From NCBI GenBank assembly GCA_028697715.1, contig JAQVDS010000011.1, forward strand, positions 1 to 64,000: a stretch of 64,000 nucleotides of DNA, read 5' to 3'. Origin of the DNA: Acidithiobacillus sp. (lineage in GTDB: Bacteria > Pseudomonadota > Gammaproteobacteria > Acidithiobacillales > Acidithiobacillaceae). Under the pieces are notes generated by a model. That model saw only the letters and a program-made list of their open reading frames with translations, did no database searches and was not told the origin of the DNA. Both the position numbers and the translations under genes were made by a program. This document shows positions 18,775-28,237 of the stretch, piece by piece (positions within the stretch are counted from its first letter, which is position 1; the number at the start of each line of letters is the position of its first letter).

Positions 18775-21502
18775 GTAGCGCAGTGCTCTGGATCTTCTCG
18801 GAGCTTGCCACTGTCTTACCGTTCAGACTTACCGAACAACCCTGTACATTGGCGAGCTGGAGCTGTACCGGCACAAAACCATCAAGCTGCGCGGTAAAGC
18901 CGTTGGCATTTTCCTGATACGCGCTGATGGGCGCGTTGGCGCTCCTGATGTACGGTATCTTCGGGGCAGTGGATTGCAGCGCCAAAAGCACAGAGTCGTG
19001 GCCATCCATGTGCACATAGTAAGCGCCGTTCGGCGTATCGTTGTATCCCGCAATGCCCGAGCTGGCCGCGAGATTGGGATAGCCGAGGCTTTTCGGCATG
19101 CGCAGTTCACGCAAGTAGGTGGCATTGCCGATCCAAAAACCATCACCCTGGCGGGCAATGTGGATGGTGAAGAAATTGTTGGCGATATGCGCATAATCAG
19201 CGACATAGACAGGCGTAATGGATTGAGTCAGAACCCAGTCATAGACCTTCTCCAACGCCGAAAGGGAAGCGAGTTTGGTCGCCGTATACCAGTGGGTATA
19301 GATGTCGATCGGCTTCAAGCGATGGGGTTTGTTGGTCATTTCAAATGTCTGGATGACATTGATATATCCCCAGAACGGTCCATGCCATTGGTTGGTAAAG
19401 TAATCCTCATTCGCATCCGGAGCAAAGACCTGCAACCATTTACCGCGGAAGATGCCAATGGGTGGAACCGCAGTAATGCTCGGGTCCTTTTTGCTGATAT
19501 AACTGTCCCCACCATTGATGTTCATCAATCCGGCCCCATACGCAAGGCCCACCACCTGCGCATCAGGTTCACAGTCCCCCGACCACTGATCGATCACGAC
19601 CTGCTTACCAGGTGGCGCGAGGTGTTTATCAATCCACTTGGCGGCACCCACCGCCTCCATGTAGGGACTGAATTTGTAGCCCGGGACTGGCAGATTGATA
19701 CCAGGATAATCTTTCCCGGCTTCAATTGCCGGCCAATTGAAGGGATGCGACCACATATGCGAACCAATTTCCACATAGGGCAAACGGAATACCTCGCGGG
19801 CCATCCGGGTACCCAAGGGCGCGAGCGCCGGATACAGGCCACGGTCACCGGGGAGCAGGTCACCAACGATGATGGAACCCGTAAACGGCAACTTGTATTT
19901 CTCTAGTATCCGGTGCATGTATACCTCACCGGCAATGTGGTAAGGCGGAAATTGTGCTCGGCTGACAAAGCCGTCGCCGTCGGTATGCGCCATGAACAGA
20001 CGCCGTCCACTTTCGGTCGTCGTATCCGGAACAGGCATCGGCGGCAGGCGCAAGGCTTCCCGATAGAGCGCAAAAGGATCGATCAACCAACGGGTGTCCT
20101 TGTTCGGCAGAGTCTTCAAGATGTAGGGCGACAAGACATAACCGCCCCACGGGGTGATGGCTGCTGCATCTTCGCTGCTACCGGAGCTATCGCGTACATG
20201 CAGCCAAATCTGGCTGCCCGCTGAAGCGTTCACGGCGAGAAAATCCCGGGTGCTGGCCTGCACCGGCATTTCGTAGTTCATTTCCTTGGCCGCACTGGCA
20301 ACCTCTGCGGAACTCGCCGTGACAGACTGCGGGCGGGACATTTCCAGCGCCTGATAGAGATCAGCATCCAGGTCGTCCTGAAAATCTCCCATCAGCAGGA
20401 TGGGTATTCCCACCTTTTTCACGCCATGTAACCAGCGCGAGAGACCAGCAACATCGGTCACCGGATCGCCATCATTCCAAAGAACAACTCCCGCGTACTC
20501 CCCCGCGTGAGGGGCTTTCGGCAACCCTTCGGATAGGCGACGGAATACCGGAATATATCCGAGATACTCCAAAGGCATGGCGCCATTGGCGAACGCTTCA
20601 CTGTACTCTTCTGGGCCGGTGCTGTTATACAGGATCAGGACATGGCGTGGCATCGGTTCGCGCAAGCCAGCGCCAACTGCCGTCAGCTCGGCATTGGTCA
20701 CATAGGGGATAAAACCCAGAGCCCGGATCTTCTCGGCATCCTCCCACCAGCCTTCGCGATTGAGCTTGGTCGGCAGATAGTCGATCACAATAGCCGGTAG
20801 GCCATAGGATTGTGCTTTGCGCAGTTCCGTGATAAGCGCCTCGCGGTCGCTTGCCGACACTTCCTGATAGCTTTGGGTAGATTGATTCCATTCGTGGAAC
20901 AGCGACTCTGCCAACACGGCAGACAGATCCTGGTGAATCTGTGGCAGTACTGAAAAGCCCCGATTCGCAATCAATTGTGCTTGCGGATGCGCCGCCTTGA
21001 TGGCCTGAATCAGATCGATGAGCCCCTGTTCCTGCGCGCTCCGTCCCATACCTTTGGTGACTGTCTCATAGGAATCTAGAGTATCCAGGAAAAATCCGCG
21101 GTAGCCCTCCACCCAGATGGGGTCAATGACTTTCTGTAGGAGAAAATCACGACATTGCGCATGCGCGAGATCAATGATTTTACCGCCCCAAGCAGCATTG
21201 CGACCCAGCACGCAGGATTCTGGAAGCTGGGCGTAGCGATCGTCACCCGGGGTCGTTTCGCCAATACTGACATAGGCAAAGACTTTTTGCTGTGGAGAAA
21301 AGGCACTGGGTAGACGATCGCCTCCGGGATTGACGACCACCCAGTCAAAATCGTGGAATGCTGCAGGCGCGGCCCCATCACCATAGTAAAACCCAACACT
21401 AGGCAGGGACGCGGCACTTACAGGCAAGAGGCCCACCCAAAGCAACGTCAAAACCCCAATTACTGCAACAACCTGCGGGAGCTGGAAATAAGCCAAACGC
21501 AT
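18740..21502 (-). CDS. pelA: Pel polysaccharide hydrolase/deacetylase PelA
   Basis: Periplasmic multidomain enzyme that trims and partly deacetylates Pel before export. After an N-terminal signal (1-31) comes a hydrolase domain related to GH114/GH166 with GFFLDTLDSY (Asp140) and VLAESLFHEW (Glu199), the expected catalytic pair. A middle Rossmann-like region (about 285-430) is next. A CE4-like deacetylase domain follows, with HTDGDGF (Asp508, Asp510) and SHMWSHPF (His582, His586), then a C-terminal beta-rich part. At 920 residues it is near the usual 948. AGGGGGA precedes the ATG. It is the first gene of the pel operon. Confidence 0.95.
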   Translation of the reverse strand: MRLAYFQLPQVVAVIGVLTLLWVGLLPVSAASLPSVGFYYGDGAAPAAFHDFDWVVVNPGGDRLPSAFSPQQKVFAYVSIGETTPGDDRYAQLPESCVLGRNAAWGGKIIDLAHAQCRDFLLQKVIDPIWVEGYRGFFLDTLDSYETVTKGMGRSAQEQGLIDLIQAIKAAHPQAQLIANRGFSVLPQIHQDLSAVLAESLFHEWNQSTQSYQEVSASDREALITELRKAQSYGLPAIVIDYLPTKLNREGWWEDAEKIRALGFIPYVTNAELTAVGAGLREPMPRHVLILYNSTGPEEYSEAFANGAMPLEYLGYIPVFRRLSEGLPKAPHAGEYAGVVLWNDGDPVTDVAGLSRWLHGVKKVGIPILLMGDFQDDLDADLYQALEMSRPQSVTASSAEVASAAKEMNYEMPVQASTRDFLAVNASAGSQIWLHVRDSSGSSEDAAAITPWGGYVLSPYILKTLPNKDTRWLIDPFALYREALRLPPMPVPDTTTESGRRLFMAHTDGDGFVSRAQFPPYHIAGEVYMHRILEKYKLPFTGSIIVGDLLPGDRGLYPALAPLGTRMAREVFRLPYVEIGSHMWSHPFNWPAIEAGKDYPGINLPVPGYKFSPYMEAVGAAKWIDKHLAPPGKQVVIDQWSGDCEPDAQVVGLAYGAGLMNINGGDSYISKKDPSITAVPPIGIFRGKWLQVFAPDANEDYFTNQWHGPFWGYINVIQTFEMTNKPHRLKPIDIYTHWYTATKLASLSALEKVYDWVLTQSITPVYVADYAHIANNFFTIHIARQGDGFWIGNATYLRELRMPKSLGYPNLAASSGIAGYNDTPNGAYYVHMDGHDSVLLALQSTAPKIPYIRSANAPISAYQENANGFTAQLDGFVPVQLQLANVQGCSVSLNGKTVASSEKIQSTALHVRVDVHCPPS

Positions 21503-21524
21503 ACGTCCCCCTTATGTATCACTC

Positions 21525-21552
21525 ACATTAGCAAGTAACGCGATAATTGCAA
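21525..21552 (-). promoter_or_regulatory. Possible pelA promoter
   Basis: On the minus strand, TTGCAA (21552-21547) and TAATGT (21530-21525) are spaced by 16 bases, just downstream of the terminator of the previous gene and 22 bases before the pelA ATG. It fits sigma-70 spacing, but both hexamers are imperfect. Confidence 0.35.
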
Positions 21553-21577
21553 GGGAGCGCATCAAGTTCGGCCTCAC

Positions 21578-21604
21578 AAAAAAGCCGAGGACATAGCCTC
21601 GGCT
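21578..21604 (-). terminator. Rho-independent terminator after phosphoribulokinase
   Basis: Read on the minus strand, an 8-bp stem AGCCGAGG/CCTCGGCT with a 6-base loop is followed directly by a run of six T. It lies 27 bases past the phosphoribulokinase stop codon and separates that gene from pelA. Confidence 0.88.
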
Positions 21605-21630
21605 CCCTTGACCCAACTCCCCCTTGGAAC

Positions 21631-22491
21631 TCAGCGCTCCGACAACATCCGCTCAATGCGCGGACCAAGAATCAGCTCCATGGCATAGCCCATTTTGACG
21701 CCGGGCACGACGATGGTGTTTTTCCGTGACATGAAACTGCCAGGAATCATCTGCAGCAAATACGGGAAGTTCTCTTCCTTGTGGTCGCTGAAGCGGATCA
21801 CCACCATGCTCTCATCGGGAGTAGGAATATCGCGAGCGATGAAAGGATTGGAAGTATCCACCAAGGGTACCCGCTGAAAGTTGATATGCGTGCGACTAAA
21901 CTGCGGGGTGATGTGGTGGATGTAATCGGGCATGCGCCGCAGGATGGTGTCGACAATGGCCTCGGCGGAATAACCGCGCTGGGCATTGTCACGATGGATC
22001 TTCTGGATCCACTCCAGATTGACCACCGGCACCACACCGACGAGCAGATCGACATAGTTGGCCACATCGTGCTCTTCGGTTTTCACGCCGCCGTGCAGCC
22101 CCTCATAAAAGAGCAGGTCGGTGCCGGACGGAATGTCCTGCCAGGGCGTGAAGGTACCCGGGGCACTGCCGCGCAGCTCGGCCTCGGCATCATCATGCAC
22201 GTAATAGCGCATCTTGCCGGTGCCGGTCTCGCCATATTGGCGGAAGAGCGCCTCCAAGGAGCCAAAATCGTTCCCCTCGGGTCCGAAATGGCTGATGGTC
22301 TTGCCTTCGGCAGCGGCCTTGGCAATCGCTTCGCGCATTTCGACACGATTATAGCGGTGGAAGCTATCGCCTTCGATCACCACCGGATTGACATCCAGGC
22401 GGTGGAAGATATCGTGAAAGGCATGTTTGACGGTCGTAGTACCCGCGCCCGAGGACCCGGTCACCGCAATGACAGGATGTTTTTTCGACAT
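21631..22491 (-). CDS. prkB: Phosphoribulokinase
   Basis: Calvin-cycle enzyme converting ribulose-5-phosphate and ATP to ribulose-1,5-bisphosphate. The 286-residue protein has the P-loop GSSGAGTTT near the N terminus, EGDSFHRYNR with the catalytic-base region, and the later FYEGLHGG motif, all typical of proteobacterial phosphoribulokinases. The ATG at 22491 has AGGAG 9 bases ahead, and the longer frame upstream lacks a site. No Rubisco genes are in the window, so it is a detached cbb gene. It has its own promoter and a strong terminator. The symbol is a family name (also called cbbP). Confidence 0.92.
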   Translation of the reverse strand: MSKKHPVIAVTGSSGAGTTTVKHAFHDIFHRLDVNPVVIEGDSFHRYNRVEMREAIAKAAAEGKTISHFGPEGNDFGSLEALFRQYGETGTGKMRYYVHDDAEAELRGSAPGTFTPWQDIPSGTDLLFYEGLHGGVKTEEHDVANYVDLLVGVVPVVNLEWIQKIHRDNAQRGYSAEAIVDTILRRMPDYIHHITPQFSRTHINFQRVPLVDTSNPFIARDIPTPDESMVVIRFSDHKEENFPYLLQMIPGSFMSRKNTIVVPGVKMGYAMELILGPRIERMLSER

Positions 22492-22558
22492 GGAACAGCT
22501 CCTTGATAGGCAAAGAAAAGGGGGTAGCACGCAGCGAGCGCGGCAAATTAGCTATGAG

Positions 22559-22586
22559 TGTATATCAGCGCAGCGGAATCGCTCAA
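22559..22586 (-). promoter_or_regulatory. Likely phosphoribulokinase promoter
   Basis: Minus strand TTGAGC (22586-22581) and TATACA (22564-22559) with a 16-base spacer. The -35 overlaps the metF stop codon. The leader to the ATG would be about 60 bases. Confidence 0.45.
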
Positions 22587-23410
22587 ATATTCAGACGTTG
22601 CGCGATGGCGAGCGTAGCCTCTGCCTGGTTCAGGGTGTAAAAATGCAATCCTGGTGCCCCTTCTCGCAGCAGGAGATCGCACTGGCGCGCGACCACATCG
22701 GCAGCCACTTCGCGCTGCGCCTCCGGTTCATCGGCGTGGGCTTCCAGCAGCAGGCGCAAGTAGCGCGGAATCTCTGCCCCACACTGGGCAGAAAAACGAG
22801 CAATTTGCTCAAAATTATGGATGGGCATCACCCCGACCAGAATCGGCACCGTCACCCCGCGCCGCTCCAGCTGGTCACGGAGCTGCAGATAGGCATCGGG
22901 GTTGTAAAAATACTGGGTGATGAGCGCGTCCACCCCAGCTTCGGTCTTGGCGACAAGATAATCTAGATCCGCACGCGCATGCTGCGCCTGTGGATGGACC
23001 TCGGGATAGGCCGAAGCGAAAATCTCGAAGCCACCGAAGTCGCGGATGAAAGCGACCAGATCGCTGGCATGACGGAAGAACCCCGGATTTTCCATACCTT
23101 CCGGCAGGTCACCGCGCAGGGCGACAATCCGGCGCACCCCCCAGTCCCGGTAGCGCTGCAGGAGCTCCCGAATCCCCGCCTCGGTAGAACCGATGCAGGT
23201 GAGATGCGGCACTGCCTCATAGCCATCCTGTTGCTGAATCAGGCGCACCGTGGCCAGGGTACGCTCCTGAGTGGATCCGCCCGCGCCATAGGTAACCGAG
23301 GCATAGGCTGGGCGCAAGGCGGCCAGGGCGGCCATGCTCTCGCGCAAACGCTCTTCGCCCGCCGAATTCTTCGGTGGAAAAAACTCCACCGAGATTTCCG
23401 GCGTCTTCAT
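22583..23410 (-). CDS. metF: 5,10-methylenetetrahydrofolate reductase
   Basis: FAD enzyme that makes 5-methyl-tetrahydrofolate for methionine synthesis. At 275 residues it is a typical bacterial MetF: SVEFFPPK at the N terminus, VTYGAGGS, HLTCIG, and the folate/FAD loop ALRGDLPEG. The ATG shares one base with the ahcY stop (TGATG), so it is co-translated with ahcY and comes under the same riboswitch. Confidence 0.95.
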   Translation of the reverse strand: MKTPEISVEFFPPKNSAGEERLRESMAALAALRPAYASVTYGAGGSTQERTLATVRLIQQQDGYEAVPHLTCIGSTEAGIRELLQRYRDWGVRRIVALRGDLPEGMENPGFFRHASDLVAFIRDFGGFEIFASAYPEVHPQAQHARADLDYLVAKTEAGVDALITQYFYNPDAYLQLRDQLERRGVTVPILVGVMPIHNFEQIARFSAQCGAEIPRYLRLLLEAHADEPEAQREVAADVVARQCDLLLREGAPGLHFYTLNQAEATLAIAQRLNI

Positions 23411-24816
23411 CAGTAGCGGTAGGCGTCGTTCTTGAACGGGCCGTCCACCGGCACGCCCAAGTAGTTCGCCTGCTCTGTGGTCAACTGCGTAATCACCCCG
23501 GCAAAGCCCTCGACCATGTAGCGTGCCACTTCCTCGTCGAGCTGCTTGGGCAGCACATCCACCCGAATCGCCTTGGCCTTTTCCGCAGCCGACAACTTGG
23601 CGAAGCCCGCCTGATAGAGATGGATCTGCGCCAGGACCTGGTTGGCAAAGGAACCGTCCATGATACGACTGGGGTGACCCGTGGCGTTACCCAGATTCAC
23701 CAGACGACCCTCAGAGAGAAGAATCAGGTAGTCATGACTGTCAGGGTTGGGCTTGCTGCCACTGGCGACGTCACGATAGACCTTGTGCACCTGTGGTTTC
23801 ACTTCTTCCCAGGCCCAGGTCTTGCGCATATAGGCGGTATCGATCTCATTGTCGAAATGGCCAATGTTGCAGACCACCGCGCCATTCTTCAGTGCCGCCA
23901 GCATGCGACTGTTGCAGACGTTGAGGTTGCCGGTAGCGGTGACCAGCAGGTCGGTCTGCGCGAGTAGATCTCGATTGATGCAGGCGTCCGAACCGTCATC
24001 CACTCCATCCCGATAGGGGGAAACCACTTCGTAGCCATCCATGCATGCCTGCATGGCGCAGATCGGATCGACTTCCGTAACCCGCACGATCATTCCTTCC
24101 TGGCGCAAGGAAGCAGCGGAACCCTTGCCAACATCACCATAGCCCAGCACCAGGGCGCGCTTGCCGGACAACAAGTGATCCGTAGCACGCTTGATGGCGT
24201 CATTCAGCGAGTGACGACAGCCATATTTGTTGTCGTTCTTGCTTTTGGTTACGGAATCGTTGACGTTGATGGCCGGGATCTTGAGGCTGCCCTCTTTGAG
24301 CATTTCCCAGAGGCGATGGACGCCGGTGGTGGTCTCTTCCGAGACGCCGTGGATTTCGTCCAATAGTTCCGGATGCTTTTCGTGCAGGAGGCCGGTCAGG
24401 TCACCGCCATCGTCGAGGATCATGTTCGGCTTCCAGCCCCCCGGGCCGGTGATGGTCTGCTCCACACACCACCAGTATTCTTCTTCGGTCTCGCCCTTCC
24501 AGGCAAAAACCGGGATCCCCGCCGCGGCAATGGCCGCCGCCGCCTGATCCTGGGTAGAGAAGATGTTACAGGAAGACCAGCGCACCTCCGCCCCCAGAGC
24601 CACCAGGGTCTCGATGAGGACGGCAGTCTGGATGGTCATGTGGATACAGCCGGCAATGCGCGCGCCCTTGAGGGGCTGTTCGGCGCGATATTTCTCGCGG
24701 ATCCGCAGTAAAGCCGGCATTTCCGTCTCAGCAATGCGGATTTCCTGGCGACCCCAGTCGGCCAGGGACAGATCAGCAACTTTATAATCAGCTTGGTCTT
24801 GCAACACGGCATTCAT
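23410..24816 (-). CDS. ahcY: S-adenosyl-L-homocysteine hydrolase
   Basis: Cytosolic NAD-dependent enzyme that splits S-adenosylhomocysteine into adenosine and homocysteine. The 468-residue protein has the NAD motif [10 protein letters not shown], the substrate region [14 protein letters not shown], the segment [14 protein letters not shown] with the essential lysine, and the C-terminal KNDAYRY. It carries the insertion common in longer bacterial forms. AAAGGAG lies 10 bases before the ATG. An SAH riboswitch precedes the gene, so its own substrate should raise expression. Confidence 0.96.
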   Translation of the reverse strand: MNAVLQDQADYKVADLSLADWGRQEIRIAETEMPALLRIREKYRAEQPLKGARIAGCIHMTIQTAVLIETLVALGAEVRWSSCNIFSTQDQAAAAIAAAGIPVFAWKGETEEEYWWCVEQTITGPGGWKPNMILDDGGDLTGLLHEKHPELLDEIHGVSEETTTGVHRLWEMLKEGSLKIPAINVNDSVTKSKNDNKYGCRHSLNDAIKRATDHLLSGKRALVLGYGDVGKGSAASLRQEGMIVRVTEVDPICAMQACMDGYEVVSPYRDGVDDGSDACINRDLLAQTDLLVTATGNLNVCNSRMLAALKNGAVVCNIGHFDNEIDTAYMRKTWAWEEVKPQVHKVYRDVASGSKPNPDSHDYLILLSEGRLVNLGNATGHPSRIMDGSFANQVLAQIHLYQAGFAKLSAAEKAKAIRVDVLPKQLDEEVARYMVEGFAGVITQLTTEQANYLGVPVDGPFKNDAYRY

Positions 24817-24840
24817 CGGGGTTTATCTCCTTTGAAAGAC

Positions 24841-24912
24841 GAGCGCGGTTGAAGCGAAGACCCGCACCGAGCCTGACCGCCGGACCACGACGGCTGCAGC
24901 GCCCCTCGGTAC
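24841..24912 (-). promoter_or_regulatory. S-adenosylhomocysteine (SAH) riboswitch
   Basis: The metK-ahcY gap on the minus strand shows the SAH riboswitch pattern. It reads ACCGAGGGGCGCTGCAGCC, then GGTCAGGCTCGGT, then TTCAACCGCGCTC. ACCGAG pairs with CTCGGT to close the aptamer, and GGGCGC can pair with the downstream GCGCTC as the pseudoknot. The conserved GCGCTGCA and CAGGCTCGG blocks match the known class. Placement directly before ahcY-metF is the usual context for this ON switch. Confidence 0.85.
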
Positions 24913-24922
24913 AGGTAAAAAA

Positions 24923-26092
24923 TCAGTTCAGACCGGCCGCGGCACGCAAAGCCGCGGCACGATCGGTGCGCTCCCAGGTAAACTCCGGCTCCTCGCGGCC
25001 AAAGTGCCCATACGCGGCGGTCTTGCTGTAGATCGGCCGCAATAGGTCGAGCATCTGGATGATGCCCTTGGGACGCAGGTCGAAATGCTCGCGCACGAGG
25101 GCAGCAATGCGATCGTCGTCAATGACGCCGGTACCAAAGGTATCGACCATCAAACTGACCGGCTGGGAGATGCCGATGGCATAGGCTACCTGTACCTCGC
25201 AACGCTTGGCCAGTCCCGCGGCAACGATGTTTTTGGCGACGTAGCGACCGGCATAGGAGGAGGAACGATCGACCTTGGAGGGATCCTTGCCCGAGAAGGC
25301 GCCACCGCCGTGACTCCCCTGCCCGCCGTAGGTATCGACGATAATCTTGCGGCCGGTCAGACCGCAGTCACCCACGGGTCCGCCAATCACGAAGCGGCCA
25401 GTGGGATTGATGAAATACTGGGTGCCCTTGTGCAACATTTCTGGCGGCAGGACGGGCTTGATAATTTCCTCGCGCACCGCTTCCACCAGATCGCTGTGTG
25501 TCACATCCGGGCTGTGCTGCGTGGAGAGAACCACCGCGTCGATGGCCACCGGGCGGCCATTCTCATAGCGCACCGTCACCTGGCTCTTGGCGTCGGGGCG
25601 CAACCAGGGCAAGCGACCATCCTTGCGCACCAAGGCCTGCCGTTCGGTCAGGCGGTGGGCGAAGTAGATCGGCGTGGGCATCAGCACGTCGGTTTCGTCG
25701 CAGGCAAAGCCAAACATCAGCCCCTGGTCGCCCGCCCCCTGATCCAAATCCAGGCCGGCACCCTCGTCGACACCCTGAGCAATATCGGGCGACTGCTTGT
25801 CGAGAGTCTGTACAACGGCGCAGGAGGCCCAGTCAAAACCCATCTCGGAGGAATCGTAGCCAATCCGGCGCACCGTCTGCCGCGCCACGTCGGCGTAGTC
25901 TACCTGCGCCGTGGTGGTGATCTCACCGGCAAGGACAATCAAACCGGTGGTGATCAGCGTTTCAGCAGCGACTCGCCCCCGCGGGTCCTGCGCCAGGATC
26001 GCATCGAGAATGGCGTCGGATATCTGATCTGCAACTTTATCGGGATGGCCTTCGGATACGGACTCAGAGGTGAAGAGATGGGTTTTGGACAT
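24923..26092 (-). CDS. metK: S-adenosylmethionine synthetase
   Basis: Makes SAM from methionine and ATP. The 389-residue protein contains [16 protein letters not shown] at the N terminus, [10 protein letters not shown], and the P-loop-like [16 protein letters not shown]. The upstream frame continues 25 codons, but the ATG at 26092 is preceded by GAGGAG 8 bases away and gives the standard start. It lies upstream of the riboswitch-controlled ahcY-metF and completes the SAM part of the cycle. Confidence 0.96.
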   Translation of the reverse strand: MSKTHLFTSESVSEGHPDKVADQISDAILDAILAQDPRGRVAAETLITTGLIVLAGEITTTAQVDYADVARQTVRRIGYDSSEMGFDWASCAVVQTLDKQSPDIAQGVDEGAGLDLDQGAGDQGLMFGFACDETDVLMPTPIYFAHRLTERQALVRKDGRLPWLRPDAKSQVTVRYENGRPVAIDAVVLSTQHSPDVTHSDLVEAVREEIIKPVLPPEMLHKGTQYFINPTGRFVIGGPVGDCGLTGRKIIVDTYGGQGSHGGGAFSGKDPSKVDRSSSYAGRYVAKNIVAAGLAKRCEVQVAYAIGISQPVSLMVDTFGTGVIDDDRIAALVREHFDLRPKGIIQMLDLLRPIYSKTAAYGHFGREEPEFTWERTDRAAALRAAAGLN

Positions 26093-26204
26093 GCGGACGG
26101 CTCCTCGGCTGCAGGCGATGTCAATCGCAGAAAAGTGAGGCAAATATAGCAGAGGGTCCGACCACAAGAAACTGAAAGGCGCTCATTGCAAGCGCGAAAA
26201 ACCC

Positions 26205-26804
26205 TCAAGATCCCGATTGCGTCGGTGCGATAATGGGGAAGGCGCGCTTGCCCTCACTGCCACCCCAGAAGTAGGAAATGCCACCCGTCACCTGGACATT
26301 GTTCAGGGCACCCCCCTGCGCGCGCGGGGTATCAAAGAGGATTTGATCCTGCACGCCAAGGCGCAGGCCGAAATGGTCACCCAAGCGCTGCTCGTAGCCG
26401 AGACCAAAGATCCCCATCGGCGAGGTCCCCCGACCAGCCTGCTGGCTGAAGACGTCGCTCGAAGCACCGATCCCCAAGGAAAGATACGGAGAGGAATCCC
26501 CGGAAAAGACATAGTAGTTACCAAGGATGGAACCACTGTACTGATTGGCATTGCTTTTGTTCTGATCTTGCAGTCGCGCAAAGGCCGACGCCACCTGCGC
26601 CTCAATACCCAGATGCCGCCCCAAACGCTGCCCGACACGCAGACCTACCGTGCCTCCGCCATCCAAATGGCTACCCGACCCAAAGAACGTATCGCCACCA
26701 AACAGGTTGACATAGGGCTGATCCGGGGCAGCCATTGCCGCGGCCGGCAGCACTGCCAGCCCAGCAAACAGCAATCCAGGGAAAAGCCCCAAAACTCGCA
26801 TCAT
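26205..26804 (-). CDS. Outer-membrane beta-barrel protein, function unknown
   Basis: A 199-residue protein with a clear signal peptide (MMRVLGLFPG to AAAMAA). Alternating beta-strand segments follow, with repeated glycine-rich turns (GLRVGQRLGRHLGIEAQV, GLGYEQRLGDHFGLRLGV), the pattern of small OmpA/OmpX-like barrels. No ligand motif is seen. The double ATG at 26804 was chosen because the longer frame would not encode a signal peptide. It lies between metK and a divergent kinase gene and shares the intergenic palindrome with the latter. Confidence 0.65.
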   Translation of the reverse strand: MMRVLGLFPGLLFAGLAVLPAAAMAAPDQPYVNLFGGDTFFGSGSHLDGGGTVGLRVGQRLGRHLGIEAQVASAFARLQDQNKSNANQYSGSILGNYYVFSGDSSPYLSLGIGASSDVFSQQAGRGTSPMGIFGLGYEQRLGDHFGLRLGVQDQILFDTPRAQGGALNNVQVTGGISYFWGGSEGKRAFPIIAPTQSGS

Positions 26805-26814
26805 TCGCACCCGA

Positions 26815-26847
26815 TCACTACATTGTCGTACAATGGCCACATTGTAG
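26815..26847. promoter_or_regulatory. Dyad-symmetric site between divergent genes
   Basis: CATTGT-CGT-ACAATG is a perfect 6-bp inverted repeat at 26821-26835. A third half-site ACATTGT follows at 26839-26845, and outer ACTACA/TGTAGT arms lie at about 26817-26822 and 26843-26848. It lies between the divergent barrel and kinase genes and looks like a transcription-factor site. The protein is unknown. Confidence 0.35.
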
Positions 26848-26904
26848 TCCTCAATCGTGCAAATTACCACTCGTATCCGTTGCAAAAAATCAACAGGAGA
26901 TTCC

Positions 26905-27849
26905 ATGCCGACCCTTATCTGCGGTTCCCTCGCCTTCGACACCATCATGGTCTTTCAGGACCGCTTTCAGGAGCACATCCTGCCCGATCGCGTGCATATG
27001 CTGAACGTATCTTTCACCGTACCCGAGATGCGCCGCGACTTTGGCGGCTGCGCTGGCAACATCGCCTACAACCTCAAGCTTCTCGGCGGCGAGCCGCTGA
27101 TCGTCGGCACCGTTGGCCAGGACTTCGGCCCCTACGCCGAGCATTTGCAGCGCCTTGGCATTGCCTGTAGCCATATTGCGGTTCTCAACGATCAATATAC
27201 CGCACAAGCGTTCATCACCACGGACCTCGATGATAACCAGATCACCGCCTTCCACCCCGGAGCGATGATGCAGGCAGGCAAGAATCGTCTCGCCGGGCGG
27301 ATTCCAGCGGGAAGCCGCTGGGGCATCGTCGCCCCCGATGGACTCGATGCCATGGTGCAACACCTGCACGATCTGCGCAGCGCCGGGGTGCAGACCATCT
27401 TCGATCCCGGCCAGGCATTGCCTCTCTTCGATGGCGACACCCTACGCCAGATGATCAGCGAGGCCGATTATCTCAGTGTCAACGATTACGAGTGCGGCAT
27501 GATCCAGTCGCGCACGGGTTGGGACCTGACAACCCTCCGCGGCAAGCTCAAGGCCTTGATCGTCACCCAGGGCGAGAAGGGTTCGTCTATTTACCAGGGC
27601 GAGGAAGAGATCCGGATTCCGGCGGCCAAGGCCAGTGCCGTCGTCGATCCCACCGGCTGCGGTGATGCCTATCGTGCCGGCCTGCTCTATGGCCTGGAGC
27701 ACGATTTGCCGTGGGCGACCTGTGGCCGCATCGCGTCGCTCATGGGTGCCTATAAGATCGAGGTTGCGGGCACCCAGAACCATCACTTTACACACAACGA
27801 GTTCGTACAGCGTTATCAGGACAGTTTTGGCGAGGCCTTACCTGCCTGA
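26905..27849 (+). CDS. PfkB-family kinase, probable adenosine kinase
   Basis: A 314-residue ribokinase-fold kinase. The N-terminal GGCAGNIAYNLKLLGG is the substrate/lid region, and the C-terminal DPTGCGDAYRAG carries the catalytic base Asp254. CAGGAGA lies before the ATG at 26905. The longer frame upstream has no site. The neighbourhood is metK, ahcY and metF. AhcY releases adenosine, and PfkB kinases in this setting commonly phosphorylate it to AMP, so adenosine kinase is the best guess. Sugar or other nucleoside substrates remain possible. Confidence 0.75.
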   Translation: MPTLICGSLAFDTIMVFQDRFQEHILPDRVHMLNVSFTVPEMRRDFGGCAGNIAYNLKLLGGEPLIVGTVGQDFGPYAEHLQRLGIACSHIAVLNDQYTAQAFITTDLDDNQITAFHPGAMMQAGKNRLAGRIPAGSRWGIVAPDGLDAMVQHLHDLRSAGVQTIFDPGQALPLFDGDTLRQMISEADYLSVNDYECGMIQSRTGWDLTTLRGKLKALIVTQGEKGSSIYQGEEEIRIPAAKASAVVDPTGCGDAYRAGLLYGLEHDLPWATCGRIASLMGAYKIEVAGTQNHHFTHNEFVQRYQDSFGEALPA

Positions 27850-27850
27850 A

Positions 27851-28237
27851 TCAGCTTTCGATGGGCTTATCTTCAGCCTCCCAGACGACCATGCCGCCGG
27901 CGAGGCTGTAGACTTGGGCGAAGCCCATCTGCGCCAGGGTGACGGCGGCAAAGGCGGAACGGGTGCCACTGTCGCAGTAGAGCAAGACTCGGCGTTCCCG
28001 CGCCTGCGACAGTTCCGGGTGCGCCTTGCCATAGTCGAGGTCTGCCAGCGCTTCCAAGTGACCGCGCGGGACGTGATGGGCCCCAGGCAATCGCGCCTGA
28101 TGAAAATCCTCTGCCTCACGCACATCGACGATCAACACGTCTTCGCCGGCATCCAGCCATCCCTCGACCGCATCACAATCAACTTCAGAGATTTGTGCCC
28201 GCGCCTCACGGATAAAGTCTGCCAAGCTTTTTGCCAT
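27851..28237 (-). CDS. Rhodanese-like sulfurtransferase
   Basis: A single rhodanese domain of 128 residues. It has DVREAEDFHQARLPGAHHVP and the active-site loop YCDSGTRS with Cys88, the persulfide-carrying residue. No signal peptide is visible, so it is likely cytosolic. The 5' part (about 1-22) is a helix seen in some stand-alone forms. Its end faces the kinase gene one base away. In a sulfur oxidiser it may carry sulfane sulfur, but this cannot be shown here. Confidence 0.85.
   Translation of the reverse strand: MAKSLADFIREARAQISEVDCDAVEGWLDAGEDVLIVDVREAEDFHQARLPGAHHVPRGHLEALADLDYGKAHPELSQARERRVLLYCDSGTRSAFAAVTLAQMGFAQVYSLAGGMVVWEAEDKPIES

Noticed and set aside
24923-24965. Terminator after metK
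   Set aside because: A GCCGCGGC hairpin lies inside the metK coding end and is separated from the T run by over ten bases. Read-through into the riboswitch leader is possible.
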